From NCBI RefSeq assembly GCF_009834025.1, contig NZ_CP047156.1:310001-374000 (forward strand): a stretch of 64,000 nucleotides of DNA, written 5' to 3'. Below, in pieces: positions 1 through 8,502 of the stretch. Under the pieces are notes generated by a model. The model was not told the origin of the DNA, did not search any database, and saw nothing but the letters and a program-made list of their open reading frames with translations. The position numbers and the translations under genes are program-made. This DNA comes from Epidermidibacterium keratini (GTDB taxonomy: Bacteria > Actinomycetota > Actinomycetes > Mycobacteriales > Antricoccaceae). Numbering within the stretch: the stretch's first letter is position 1; each line of letters begins with the position of its first letter.

Positions 1-261
1 CGTGTCGGCGTTGGGTGTGAAGCCCATGGCTTGCAGCGCGAAGTACTGGGCAAAGAGCCCGACGAGGAAGACCTCGGAGTGGGCGAAGTTGATGAGGCGC
101 AGTACGCCGTACACCAGCGTGTAGCCGATCGCGATCAGCGCGTAGATCGCGCCGACGGTCAGTCCGCCGAAGGTGTAGGAGGCGAAGTTGCGAAACAGCT
201 TCTCGTAATCGAACGAGATCCAGTCGGCAGCGAGGATGGCCGACGAACTAGCGAGAATCAA
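1..261 (-). CDS. livH: Branched-chain amino acid ABC transporter permease, N-terminal part (cut by window edge)
   Basis: This is the N-terminal 87 codons of a LivH-type inner-membrane permease, which moves branched-chain amino acids or related solutes delivered by a binding protein. The diagnostic stretch is GGLTVGAIYALIAIGYTLVY followed by GVLRLINFAHSEVF, the conserved first helices of the family. The gene runs off the left edge, so the rest is unseen. I place the start at a TTG (261-259) because GGAG sits 8 nt upstream; no ATG fits. It lies downstream of livK on the same strand, so the two probably form the start of a livKHMGF operon. The HSEV reading replaces the more usual HGEV, a minor change. 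Family assignment is secure; the substrate is inferred from the family. Confidence 0.88.
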   Translation of the reverse strand, partial: MILASSSAILAADWISFDYEKLFRNFASYTFGGLTVGAIYALIAIGYTLVYGVLRLINFAHSEVFLVGLFAQYFALQAMGFTPNADT

Positions 262-337
262 GAGGGTTGCTCCGTAGCTGGGTTCGACGGAAGGGCCGGC
301 GGTTGCGCCGATGCCCTACCAGCGAGTTCTGGTCAGC

Positions 338-378
338 GGTCCGGGGTGCGTGAGGTTGTGCCCCACGCACCCCGGTCC
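338..378 (-). terminator. Strong hairpin between livK and livH
   Basis: Two 15-nt arms (338-352 and 364-378) pair with a single mismatch around an 11-nt loop. The hairpin lies in the livK-livH gap and has no T-run on the leftward side. It is therefore more likely a partial terminator or mRNA-stabilising structure that keeps livK transcript higher than the permease genes, as is common for binding-protein genes. Confidence 0.6.
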
Positions 379-406
379 CCTGTTGTGAGCCGAAGCCCGG
401 CGCGAA

Positions 407-1627
407 CTACTTAACTTCGTACATCCAGATGTTCGTCGCCTCGAGCTCGCCGGTGTCGCTCCACTTGTAGTTGCGAGCCAGACCCTGGCCGTCGTAGTTC
501 TTCACGAACTCGAGCATCGCCTCGCGGGTCGTGACGCCGGAGTCAATGCCCTTGAGCATGATCGTGGTCAGGTCATAACCCTCGACGGAGTAGACGCCAG
601 GAGCGGTGCCGCCGGAGACCTCTTCGTATTCGGATGCGAACTCGTCAGGAGCCGGACCACACGGGCACGACAGGATCGCGCCTTCGGACGCCGAGCCAGC
701 GCCGTCAACGAACGCCGGGTCGTTGACGCCGTCGGCCGAGATGAACTTGCCTTCGAACCCGCCATCACGCAGCTGCTGCACCAGCGGTGCGGCCTCGGCG
801 TAGTAGCCGGCGTAGAACACCGCGTCCGCACCAGAGTCCTTGACGCTGGTGACGACCGAGGTGAACTCCTTGTCCTTGGTCTTCACATCGGCGGTGTCGG
901 TGACCAGGTCGCCGAGGCCGCCGGAGACTTCCTCAGCCAGGCCCTTGCCGTATGCCGAGTCGTCCTGGATCAGGAAGACCTTCTCAGCCTTGACGTCGTT
1001 CTTGATGTACGCCGCTACCGACGGACCCTGCACCGCGTCGTTGGCCAGGCCGCGGAAGAAGACCTTCCAGCCGTTCTCCGACAGCGTGGTCGCGGTCGCC
1101 GATGCCGTCAGCGCGGGCAGGCCCGCCGCGTCGAGCTGCCCGTCGATGGCCTCGCTCTCACCGGAGAACGCCGGGCCGAGCAGCGCGATGATGCTCTGGT
1201 CACCGGTGATCGTCGGCGCGACCTGCGTCGCCTTCTCCGGCGTACCCTCCGTGTCGAAGTCCTTGACCTCAACCTGGCAGTTCGGGTTGGCGTCGTTGTG
1301 CTTCTTCAGCGCCAGCTGCATGCCGTACTGGATGTTCTTGCCGAGCGCAGCGTTGTCACCGCTGAGGGCGCCGGCGAACCCGAGGGCGATGCCCGAGCAG
1401 GTCGCGTTGCCATCACCGGCGGGGTCTGCGGCATCCGACGTGCTCGGCGCCTCGACCTCGTTGCCTTCGGAGTCGATCTGCTTCAGCGGCTGGATCGACA
1501 GGTCGCTGCCGCCTCCGCCACCTCCGCCTGAGCTCCCTGATCCGGTTTCTTTGCTTCCGCATCCGGCGAGGGCAAGGGCAAGGATGGCGCCCGTTGCTAC
1601 CACACCGCGGACCGAACGACGCGTCAC
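407..1627 (-). CDS. livK: Branched-chain amino acid ABC transporter substrate-binding lipoprotein
   Basis: This is an extracellular solute-binding protein of the Leu/Ile/Val-binding family, anchored as a lipoprotein, that feeds the LivH-type permease downstream. The N-terminus has basic residues, a hydrophobic stretch and the lipobox LALAGC with Cys23, then a Gly/Ser linker. The mature part has the type I periplasmic-binding fold signature (GFAGALSGDNAALGKNI, later IALLGPAFSGES and VFLIQDDSAYGKGL). I chose GTG at 1627 because GGAGG lies 5 nt upstream; the longer frame opening at TTG 1639 would overlap that ribosome site. The product is 406 residues, a normal family length. A paired Cys-Pro-Cys (SCPCGP) near residue 300 is a small oddity. 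The ligand is not provable from sequence. Confidence 0.9.
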   Translation of the reverse strand: MTRRSVRGVVATGAILALALAGCGSKETGSGSSGGGGGGGSDLSIQPLKQIDSEGNEVEAPSTSDAADPAGDGNATCSGIALGFAGALSGDNAALGKNIQYGMQLALKKHNDANPNCQVEVKDFDTEGTPEKATQVAPTITGDQSIIALLGPAFSGESEAIDGQLDAAGLPALTASATATTLSENGWKVFFRGLANDAVQGPSVAAYIKNDVKAEKVFLIQDDSAYGKGLAEEVSGGLGDLVTDTADVKTKDKEFTSVVTSVKDSGADAVFYAGYYAEAAPLVQQLRDGGFEGKFISADGVNDPAFVDGAGSASEGAILSCPCGPAPDEFASEYEEVSGGTAPGVYSVEGYDLTTIMLKGIDSGVTTREAMLEFVKNYDGQGLARNYKWSDTGELEATNIWMYEVK

Positions 1628-1815
1628 GCGTACCTCCAAATATTAGGAGGGGTAGCGCGTGATTGCGCTCACCCCGGTTCTCCTAGCGGAACAAAGTAGC
1701 GCACCACTATGTCAGGCGTGTAACGCGGCTCACCGTCGTGATCTAACGGAAACTTTGTGGCCACCCCGGCTGTCCGCTGGTCGCATGGCGCACACGTGGC
1801 CGGTTGGCGGCGGGG

Positions 1816-2427
1816 TCAGGTGGTGGCCTGGTGATCCAGAATCGCGGCCGCGACCTGTTTCATCGTCGTACGCCGCTCCATGGCCGCCTGCTGGATCCAG
1901 CGAAACGCAACCGGCTCGGTGAGCTTGTGCTCGGTCATCAGGTATCCCTTGGCCCGCTCGATCAGCTTGCGCGTCTCGATGCGATCAGACAGGTCGCTGA
2001 TCTCGGCCTCCAGCGCCCGCATCTCGGCGAAGCGCGCAGCGGCCGTCTCGATCGCAGGCACCAGCTCGGACTGGGTAAACGGCTTGGTGAGGTAGGCCAT
2101 CACGCCGGCTTGCTGGGCGCGTTCGACCAGGTCACGCTGCGAGAATGCGGTGAGCACGATGACCGGCGCGATGCGTTCGTCGTTGACTGCTGCGGCCACG
2201 GCCAGGCCGTCCATGCCGGGCATCTTGATATCGACGATGACCAGGTCCGGGCGCAACTCGCGGGCCAGCGACAGCGCGGTCTCGCCGTCCGGTGCCTCTC
2301 CGACGACCTCGTAGCCTTCCTCGCGCAGCATCTCGGCAAGATCGAGTCGGATGAGCGCCTCGTCTTCGGCGATCAGCACCCGTCGCGGCGTGGTCGGCAT
2401 GACCGGTGTCGGCTGCGGCTCACTCAC
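1816..2427 (-). CDS. pdtaR: PdtaR-like response regulator with RNA-binding ANTAR domain
   Basis: The product is a two-domain regulator: a receiver domain (about residues 15-130) with acidic pocket EDE at 21-23, phospho-acceptor Asp66 in VIVDIKMPG and the Lys in TKPF, then a short coiled linker and a C-terminal ANTAR domain (about 145-195; ERAKGYLMTEH, FRWIQQAAMERRTT). The ANTAR part binds paired hairpins in nascent mRNA and prevents termination. It closely resembles mycobacterial PdtaR, whose partner kinase is PdtaS; no kinase gene is visible here. GTG at 2427 is the chosen start, with AGGGAGG 6 nt upstream. An upstream extension to 2499 has no ribosome site and would run to the tRNA edge. 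It reads away from the tRNA gene, so it has its own promoter in the short gap. Confidence 0.92.
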   Translation of the reverse strand: MSEPQPTPVMPTTPRRVLIAEDEALIRLDLAEMLREEGYEVVGEAPDGETALSLARELRPDLVIVDIKMPGMDGLAVAAAVNDERIAPVIVLTAFSQRDLVERAQQAGVMAYLTKPFTQSELVPAIETAAARFAEMRALEAEISDLSDRIETRKLIERAKGYLMTEHKLTEPVAFRWIQQAAMERRTTMKQVAAAILDHQATT

Positions 2428-2500
2428 CTCGATCCTCCCTGCGCGGCTGGTACGGTGCGTTCCTCGCGGAACTGGTTCGGCTAGTCTAGATGTCCGCAAT

Positions 2501-2573
2501 GGCCCTGTAGCCCAACGGCAGAGGCACGGTGCTCAAACCACCGACAGTGTGGGTTCGAATCCCACCGGGGCTA
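2501..2573 (+). tRNA. tRNA with CAA anticodon (Leu), short variable loop
   Basis: The cloverleaf can be drawn by eye. The acceptor is 2501-2507 with 2566-2572 (two G-U pairs), and the D arm starts at 2510. The anticodon stem is 2527-2531 with 2539-2543 (perfect), with loop CTCAAAC and CAA at 2534-2536. The variable region has only five bases (2544-2548), and the T arm 2549-2565 is perfect with loop TTCGAAT. A73 is the discriminator expected for leucine. The CCA end is not fully encoded (CCG follows). Bacterial tRNA-Leu normally carries a long variable arm, so this class I shape is unusual for a Leu anticodon. A terminator follows at once. The codon read, UUG, is rare in such a GC-rich genome. 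Confidence 0.88.
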
Positions 2574-2580
2574 CCGCACC

Positions 2581-2630
2581 GATGGCGCCGCTGCCCGGAT
2601 CTGGTGATCCGCGCAGCGGCGCCATCTTTT
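2581..2630 (+). terminator. Rho-independent terminator of the tRNA gene
   Basis: A perfect 14-bp GC-rich stem (2581-2594 with 2613-2626) is followed directly by TTTT (2627-2630). It starts 8 nt past the tRNA discriminator base. Confidence 0.9.
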
Positions 2631-2702
2631 ACTTCTCGCCTCGCGTTTCGCTCACCCGGCCGTGGTTCCCCGTCCCGTCAGCGGTGTGAAGACAGTGACA
2701 GA

Positions 2703-2882
2703 ATGGGGCTCATGTTGGGATTCATTGGACTTCTGCTCGTCATCTGGCTCGTCCTCGCCGTCCTGGGCTTCGTGGTCAAGGGGCTGCTCTGGCTGGCCGT
2801 CGTCGGCATCGTGCTGTTCCTCGGCACGGCTGCGTGGGCCGCCATCAAGCGCAAGTCCGCCCAGGGCCAAGTCGGCCGGTAG
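2703..2882 (+). CDS. Small hydrophobic membrane protein (59 aa)
   Basis: This short gene encodes two back-to-back membrane segments (about residues 4-25 and 27-47) and a basic tail ending KRKSAQGQ. The reading MLGFIGLLLVIWLVLAVLG resembles the tiny conserved hydrophobic proteins found in many actinobacteria, whose function is unknown. ATG 2703 is used; ATG 2712 is an equally possible start, and neither has a strong ribosome site. It lies alone between the tRNA terminator and an LCP gene, both rightward, so it could share a promoter with the LCP gene 140 nt downstream. Confidence 0.6.
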   Translation: MGLMLGFIGLLLVIWLVLAVLGFVVKGLLWLAVVGIVLFLGTAAWAAIKRKSAQGQVGR

Positions 2883-3022
2883 GCACCGGCAGCGGGATGG
2901 TCTTTCGGGAACCAGGCCGCACACCGCCGACATCGCACCTCTCGATCACCGCACCGGCGTTGGTCAAGGCGTCGCCGGTTTTCCGGCCGCTACCCTAAGT
3001 CGCTGACCACGAGAGGACCCGC

Positions 3023-4264
3023 ATGCCCGAGCGGTACGACGACGAGCCGACTCGTCAGCTTCCGGCGTACCTCGACCCGCGTCGCCCGCCGGAAGACACC
3101 GACGCCTACGAGCAAGCCGAACAGGCGTCGTACCGTGACAGCGTCTACGGCGCCCGCGGATACCGCGATCAGGGGTACGACGACCGCAGATACAGCCCTG
3201 CCGGTGACGAGCCCCGCTACGGCTACGACGATCGACGGTATGGGGCTCCCCCGCCGCCGCGACGCCCCGCACCTCGGCCTGGCCAGGGAGGGCCGCCGCC
3301 CGCGCCGCGTCGCAAGAAGAAGCGGCGCCCCGGTCGGATCATCGCGTGGTTCCTGACGCTGCTGCTGCTCGCTGTCGTCGCGTTCGCGGTCTATCTGGAT
3401 CTCAACCTCAACCGCGAAGACGTCCTCGCCGACTATGAAGGCCGCCCCGGCGACACCCCGGGCACGACCTGGCTGCTCGTCGGCTCGGATAGCCGCGATG
3501 ATCTCAGCGAAGAAGAGCGCAACGACCTCGCGACCGGGTACGCCGAAGGCAAGCGCACCGACACGATCATGCTGCTGCACATCCCGGACTCCGACGCGCC
3601 CCCGACGCTGGTCTCCCTCCCGCGCGACACCCTCAGCGACGTACCGGGCAACGGCCAGCAGAAGCTCAACGCGGCGTTCTCGCTCGGCGGCGGGCAGTTG
3701 CTCGTGCAGACCGTCGAGGGACTCACCGGGCTGCGCATCGACCGGTACGCCGAGATCGGCTTCGGCGGGTTCGCCGGCGTCGTCGATGCGATCGGCGGCG
3801 TCGACATGTGCCTCGACGAGCCGATGCAAGATCCCAAAGCCGGACTCGACCTGCCGGCCGGCTGCCAGACCCTCAACGGCGCGCAGGCCCTCGGCTACGT
3901 GCGCACCCGGGCCAGCGCGATGGCCGACCTCGACCGCGTCCAGCGGCAGCGCGAGTTCCTCGGCGCACTGCTGAGCAAGGCGACCAGCGCCGGGACCCTG
4001 ATCAATCCATTCAAGTCGGTCCCACTCGCGCTGAAGTCCACCGGCTCGCTCATCGTCGATGACGGCGCGCACCTGTGGCATCTGGCGAGCATGGGCCTGG
4101 CCATGGCCTCCGGTGACCTCGTCACCACGACCGTGCCTATCGCCGGTACGCCGGAGGTCAGCGGACTCGGTTCTGTCGTCCAGTGGAACGACGAGCTGGC
4201 CGCGCAGATGTTCGGCGCGATCGCCGAAGACAAAGCCGTCCCGGCCGAACTGCTCTCCGGCTGA
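3023..4264 (+). CDS. LytR-CpsA-Psr (LCP) family cell-wall ligase
   Basis: This is a membrane-anchored LCP enzyme, the family that attaches secondary polymers (arabinogalactan or other glycans) from lipid carriers to peptidoglycan. The cytoplasmic N-terminus (residues 1-103) is long, disordered and rich in Arg, Tyr, Asp and Pro (YDDRRY repeats), then comes a basic patch RRKKKRR and one membrane helix (about 105-126). The LCP domain starts near 150 with GSDSR (154-158), RTDTIMLLH (178-186), SLPRD (198-202) and KLNAAFSLGG (214-223), and ends with RTRASAMADLDRVQRQREF. These Asp and Arg residues bind the polyprenyl-pyrophosphate head group. No C-terminal LytR_C domain is seen. The length of 413 is within family range. 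Which polymer it moves is unknown. Confidence 0.9.
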   Translation: MPERYDDEPTRQLPAYLDPRRPPEDTDAYEQAEQASYRDSVYGARGYRDQGYDDRRYSPAGDEPRYGYDDRRYGAPPPPRRPAPRPGQGGPPPAPRRKKKRRPGRIIAWFLTLLLLAVVAFAVYLDLNLNREDVLADYEGRPGDTPGTTWLLVGSDSRDDLSEEERNDLATGYAEGKRTDTIMLLHIPDSDAPPTLVSLPRDTLSDVPGNGQQKLNAAFSLGGGQLLVQTVEGLTGLRIDRYAEIGFGGFAGVVDAIGGVDMCLDEPMQDPKAGLDLPAGCQTLNGAQALGYVRTRASAMADLDRVQRQREFLGALLSKATSAGTLINPFKSVPLALKSTGSLIVDDGAHLWHLASMGLAMASGDLVTTTVPIAGTPEVSGLGSVVQWNDELAAQMFGAIAEDKAVPAELLSG

Positions 4265-4281
4265 GGTCATACGGTTGGTGC

Positions 4282-5787
4282 ATGGCCGATTCTGCGTCCG
4301 AGCAGCCGCTCGAATCCAGCGCCGCCGGCGCACCGCATATGTCTCCCGATGAGTTTCGTCGCCACGGGCATCAGGTGATCGACTGGATAGCCGACTACTG
4401 GAGCTCGCTGGCCGATCGGCCAGTGCTGTCACAGGTAGCTCCAGGCGACGTGCGTGCTGCGGTGCCCTCGTCGCCGCCCGCGTCCGGCGAGTCGTTTGAC
4501 GCCGTACTCGCCGACCTCGACACAGTGGTGCTGCCGGGCATCACGCACTGGCAGCACCCGCGCTTCTTTGCTTATTTCCCAGCGAATTCTGCGCCTGCCG
4601 CCGTGCTCGCCGACCTCGTCTCAAGTGGCCTGGGCGCGCAGGGCATGATCTGGTCGACCTCGCCCGCGGCGACCGAGCTCGAGCAGGTCGTGCTCGACTG
4701 GTTCGCCGAGCTGCTCGATCTCGGGTCTGCGTTCCGGAACGCTGACGGCGTCGGCGGTGGCGTCATCCAGGACACCGCATCGACAGCGACCATGACGGCC
4801 TTGCTTGCCGCGCTGCACCGCGCGAGCGGGGGCACCGCACGCGACGTCGGGGTGCAAGACGGCCGCAGATACGCCGTATATGCCTCATCCCAGGCACATT
4901 CATCGTTAGTGAAGGCGGCGATGATGACCGGGATCGGCGAACACAATGTGCGGCTGATCGATGTCGACCCCGAATCACAGGCGATGCTTCCGGAGGCTCT
5001 CGAAGCTGCTGTGCGCGCCGACGTCGAGGCCGGGATCATCCCGACGATGGTGCTGTCAGCGGTCGGCACGACCTCGACCGGTGCGGTCGACCCGACCCGG
5101 GCGATCGCTCAGATCGCCACTATGCATGGGATCTGGCTGCATGTCGACGCGGCGTGGGCCGGCGTGGCGGCGATCTGTCCCGAGCATCGCGACGTACTCG
5201 ACGGCGTCGCCGAGTACGCCGACTCGCTGGTCGTGAACCCGCACAAGTGGCTGCTGACCACCTTTGACTGCTCGACGTTCTGGGTGCGCGATCGATCTGC
5301 ATTGACTGGGGCGCTGTCGATCCTGCCGGAATACCTGCGCAACGCAGCGACCGAGTCGGGTGAGGTCGTGGACTACCGCGACTGGCATCCGCAGCTGGGA
5401 CGGCGCTTCCGAGCACTGAAGCTGTGGAGTGTGTTTCGGACGTACGGCGTGGAGGGTCTGCGCGCCCACATCCGCAGCGGAGTCACGCTCGCGCAGCGGT
5501 TCGAGGAGCTAGTGCAGGCCGACCCGCGGTTCTCGCTCGTCGTACCCCGCTCACTCGGATTGGTCACCTTCGCGGTGGGCGATGACGAGCTCACGATGGC
5601 CGTGATGGACGAGGTCAACCGCAGCGGTACGGCGTACCTCACGCACACGAAGGTAAACGGTCGCGCCGCGATGCGCCTTGCCGTCGGCGGAGTCTGGACG
5701 CAACCCGAAGACGTCGACACGACCTGGCAAGCCATCCAGACCGCCACTGACTCTCTGCTGGGTGGTCGAGCAGTGAGGGAGCGCTAG
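4282..5787 (+). CDS. PLP-dependent group II decarboxylase (aromatic-L-amino-acid decarboxylase type)
   Basis: This predicted cytosolic enzyme removes CO2 from an amino acid using pyridoxal phosphate. Family marks are the N-terminal EFRRHGHQVIDWIADYW, HPRFFAYFP, the cofactor-site VDAAWAG and the Schiff-base Lys322 in NPHKWLLTTFDCS. That organisation fits the aromatic (Trp, Tyr, Phe, DOPA) decarboxylases better than the glutamate enzymes. The product is 501 residues, close to the usual 470-500. The ATG at 4282 opens 17 nt after the LCP stop and lacks a clear ribosome site; ATG 4339 (MSPDEFRRHG) is the alternative, and the family alignment begins near it. It is convergent with tesB. The true substrate cannot be read from sequence. 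Confidence 0.87.
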   Translation: MADSASEQPLESSAAGAPHMSPDEFRRHGHQVIDWIADYWSSLADRPVLSQVAPGDVRAAVPSSPPASGESFDAVLADLDTVVLPGITHWQHPRFFAYFPANSAPAAVLADLVSSGLGAQGMIWSTSPAATELEQVVLDWFAELLDLGSAFRNADGVGGGVIQDTASTATMTALLAALHRASGGTARDVGVQDGRRYAVYASSQAHSSLVKAAMMTGIGEHNVRLIDVDPESQAMLPEALEAAVRADVEAGIIPTMVLSAVGTTSTGAVDPTRAIAQIATMHGIWLHVDAAWAGVAAICPEHRDVLDGVAEYADSLVVNPHKWLLTTFDCSTFWVRDRSALTGALSILPEYLRNAATESGEVVDYRDWHPQLGRRFRALKLWSVFRTYGVEGLRAHIRSGVTLAQRFEELVQADPRFSLVVPRSLGLVTFAVGDDELTMAVMDEVNRSGTAYLTHTKVNGRAAMRLAVGGVWTQPEDVDTTWQAIQTATDSLLGGRAVRER

Positions 5788-5851
5788 CGACCGAGCGGTT
5801 GTCGAGACCTCCGGGCCACGAGGAATTCCCAGCTATAGCTAGGATCTTGCC

Positions 5852-6763
5852 CTAGCCCTTCGGCGTACGCAGCAGGCCTTCTTGCGCGGTCGAGGCGATG
5901 AGCTGACCGTCGCGCGACCAGAACTTGCCGATGCCGAAGCCGCGGGCGTTGCTGGCCGTCGTCGAGGTCGACTGGTAGAGAAACCACTCGTCGGCGCGGA
6001 ACGGGCGATGAAACCAGACCGCGTGGTCGAGGCTTGCGCCCTGGACGTTGTCGCGCATCCACGACAGCCCGTGCCGACTCAGTGAGGCATCGAGCAGCGT
6101 CATGTCGCTGGCATAGGTGAGCACGCAGACGTGCAGGAACCGGTCGTCGGGCAGTACGCCGTCAGCCTTCATCCAGAGCAGGTTGAACTCTTCGTCGATG
6201 TCGGTCTGGCGGTCCCACGGGGGTGTGGAGATGTAGCGGATGTCGACCGGCCGCGGCAGCTCGATCCCCCGCCGGTCGGCACCGCTCATCGTCTTCATGC
6301 GCTCGGACTGGCGCGGCAGCGAGTCGGGGTCCGGCACGTCGGGCATCGGCTCCTGGTGGGCGAAGCTGCCGTCTTCAGGGAGGGTGAACGACGCGGAAAG
6401 CGTGAAGATCGTCTTGCCGTGCTGGATGGCATCTACACGCCGGGTGGAGAAGCTGCGACCGTCGCGCACCCGGTCGACGAGGTAGATGATGGGGATCGTC
6501 GGGTCGCCCGGGCGCAGGAAGTAAGAGTGCAGCGAGTGCACCTGCCATTGCTCTTCGAGGGTGCGCCCCGCGGCGACGAGCGCCTGCCCGGCGACCTGTC
6601 CGCCAAACACGCGCTGATGAGTCACGGCCGGGCTCAGACCGCGGAAGAGGTTTTCCTCAAGCTTCTCCAGGTCGAGCAGCTTGACGAGCATGTCGACCGC
6701 GAGCTGGCCTTCCTGCCCCGGTTCGGCAGCATGGCGCAGCTCAGACAGTTCGCGTTCGGTCAT
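5852..6763 (-). CDS. tesB: Acyl-CoA thioesterase II
   Basis: This is a double hot-dog thioesterase that hydrolyses medium- and long-chain acyl-CoA to free acid and CoA. The N-terminal hot-dog carries LFRGLSPAVTHQRVFGGQVAGQAL-type family sequence (about residues 38-62) and the LHSYFLRPGD motif. The C-terminal half contains ASLDHAVWFHRPFRADEW, which includes the Asp and His region of the catalytic site, and ends with the family's ARGFGIGKFWSRDGQLIAS. At 303 residues it matches TesB. ATG 6763 is preceded by AGGAG at good spacing. It lies just downstream of pyk on the same strand, the same neighbour order as pykA-tesB in mycobacteria, which suggests a shared transcript. Confidence 0.93.
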   Translation of the reverse strand: MTERELSELRHAAEPGQEGQLAVDMLVKLLDLEKLEENLFRGLSPAVTHQRVFGGQVAGQALVAAGRTLEEQWQVHSLHSYFLRPGDPTIPIIYLVDRVRDGRSFSTRRVDAIQHGKTIFTLSASFTLPEDGSFAHQEPMPDVPDPDSLPRQSERMKTMSGADRRGIELPRPVDIRYISTPPWDRQTDIDEEFNLLWMKADGVLPDDRFLHVCVLTYASDMTLLDASLSRHGLSWMRDNVQGASLDHAVWFHRPFRADEWFLYQSTSTTASNARGFGIGKFWSRDGQLIASTAQEGLLRTPKG

Positions 6764-6809
6764 TCAATCTCTCCTGCGGTCGGCTGGGAAGGAGGTTAGC
6801 CGAAGCCTG

Positions 6810-8222
6810 CTAGTCCTCGCCGATGCGGTGGATGCGGATCAAATTCGTGGTGCCCGACGTACCCGGTGGGCTGCCCGCCACCATCACGACCCGGTCGACG
6901 TGATCACGCATCCCGAGCTGGCGCAGGGAGTTGTCGACTTGGCTGATCATCTCGTCGGTGTGCTCGACCGGGTCGACCTGGAAGCTGCGCACGCCCCAGC
7001 TAAGCGCGAGCTGGTTTTGCACCTTCTCGAACGGGGTGAAGGCGATCAGCGGTGTGCTCGGGTGCAGTCGGGCGAGGCGGCGTACCGTGTCGCCGCTGCT
7101 GGTGAATGCGGCAATCGCATCGGCATTCAGCGCCTCGGCGACGTCCTTGGCCGACCGCGCGATGACTCCGGGGGTCGTTCGGGGCTTGGTGCGGATCTCG
7201 GGCACCTGGACCCCGCCGGCTTCGACCGACTCGATGATCCGGGCCATAGTCGCGACCGCCTGGCGCGGGTACTGCCCGACGCTGGTCTCCCCCGACAGCA
7301 TCACGGCGTCCGCTCCATCGAGTACGGCGTTAGCGACGTCCGAGGCCTCGGCCCGGGTGGGGCGCGAGTGAGTGATCATCGACTCGAGCATCTGGGTCGC
7401 GACGATCACCGGCTTGGCCTTCTCGCGCGCGACCTGGATGGCCCGCTTCTGCACCATGGGCACCTGCTCGAGCGGCAGCTCGACACCGAGGTCGCCGCGG
7501 GCCACCATGATGCCGTCGAAGGCATCGACGATGTGCGACAGCCGCTCGACCGCCTCGGGCTTCTCGAGCTTGGCGATCACCGGGACGAGGATGCCCTCCT
7601 CCTTCATGATCGCCCGGACGCGGTCGACATCGTCTGGCTGGCGCACGAACGACAGCGCGACAAAGTCGACCCCGAGCTGCAGCGCAAACCGCAGGTCTTC
7701 GGCGTCCTTCTCGCTCAGCGCCGGCACGCTCACGTTAACGCCGGGCAGCGACAGCCCCTTGTGGTCGGAGACTCGGCCGCCCTCAAGCACCTCGACGTAC
7801 ACATCGCGCCCGACGACCTGGGTGACCTGCACCGCGACGTTGCCGTCGTCGATCAGCAGGCGATCGCCGACTTCGCAGTCCTTGGCGAGTTCCTTATACG
7901 TCGTACCAATGCGGTGCGGCTGGTCGGCGTCCTCGTCGGTGGAGATGACAACGCGGTCGCCGGCGGCCCACATCACGGCCCCATCGGCGAACTTGCCGAG
8001 GCGGATCTTGGGGCCCTGCAGGTCGGCGAGGATGCCTACGTGCCGCCCCGTGGCGGCCGCCGCGGCGCGGACGTTGTCGTAGTTGCGTCGGTGGTCCTCG
8101 TGCGTGCCGTGGCTGAAGTTCATCCGGGCTACGTTCATGCCGGCCTCGACGAGGCCGGTGATCTGATCGAGGCTGGAGCTAGCTGGTCCGAGGGTGCAAA
8201 CAATCTTTGCGCGACGCTTCAC
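6810..8222 (-). CDS. pyk: Pyruvate kinase
   Basis: The enzyme catalyses the last step of glycolysis, phosphoenolpyruvate plus ADP to pyruvate plus ATP. The N-terminus reads RRAKIVCTLGPASSS and GMNVARMNFSHGTHEDH. The B domain follows, then the active-site lysine segment VPVIAKLEKPEAV and the metal and substrate region DGIMVARGDLGVELP, with KPVIVATQMLESM after it. The C-terminal allosteric domain (about 350-470) is complete. The length of 470 is typical for actinobacterial Pyk. The start is GTG 8222. It sits between the his-trp-lgt block and tesB, a conserved actinobacterial arrangement. A 106-nt gap separates it from the small gene upstream. Confidence 0.96.
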   Translation of the reverse strand: MKRRAKIVCTLGPASSSLDQITGLVEAGMNVARMNFSHGTHEDHRRNYDNVRAAAAATGRHVGILADLQGPKIRLGKFADGAVMWAAGDRVVISTDEDADQPHRIGTTYKELAKDCEVGDRLLIDDGNVAVQVTQVVGRDVYVEVLEGGRVSDHKGLSLPGVNVSVPALSEKDAEDLRFALQLGVDFVALSFVRQPDDVDRVRAIMKEEGILVPVIAKLEKPEAVERLSHIVDAFDGIMVARGDLGVELPLEQVPMVQKRAIQVAREKAKPVIVATQMLESMITHSRPTRAEASDVANAVLDGADAVMLSGETSVGQYPRQAVATMARIIESVEAGGVQVPEIRTKPRTTPGVIARSAKDVAEALNADAIAAFTSSGDTVRRLARLHPSTPLIAFTPFEKVQNQLALSWGVRSFQVDPVEHTDEMISQVDNSLRQLGMRDHVDRVVMVAGSPPGTSGTTNLIRIHRIGED

Positions 8223-8328
8223 CGTTCTAGCGTAGTGAGCCTCTGCGCAGACGTGTCGGACGGGCGCGCGAGTTCATGCGGAGTTCAGGATGCGCACCGC
8301 GTCGTACTCCGCCGTCGCACGCTGGACG

Positions 8329-8502
8329 CTACGCGCCGGGCCGCTTGTCGCGGCGTACTTCCTTGCGATACGAGCGGTACTTGTCGATCGTCGGGCCGAA
8401 CGCCATCCCGACCGCAATGCCGACACCGAGCCACACCGCGTTGCTGGTCACCGCCATCACGACTGCACCGACCGCAGCGCCGATGACCAGCCCGATCAGC
8501 AT
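8329..8502 (-). CDS. Small membrane protein between lgt and pyk (57 aa)
   Basis: This 57-codon frame starts with ATG immediately after the lgt stop (TAGATG), a sign of translational coupling. The product has two hydrophobic segments, LIGLVIGAAVGAVVMAV and VWLGVGIAVGMAFGP, then a strongly basic tail (KYRSYRKEVRRDKRPGA) predicted to stay in the cytoplasm. It resembles the small two-helix proteins that occupy the lgt-pyk interval in other actinobacteria, but I do not recognise a named family. The Gly-rich helices would pack tightly, perhaps as an oligomer; that is inference. Confidence 0.65.
   Translation of the reverse strand: MLIGLVIGAAVGAVVMAVTSNAVWLGVGIAVGMAFGPTIDKYRSYRKEVRRDKRPGA

Noticed and set aside
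2529-2702. N-terminal extension of the 59-residue membrane protein through the tRNA region
   Set aside because: The frame passes through a certain tRNA gene and its terminator.
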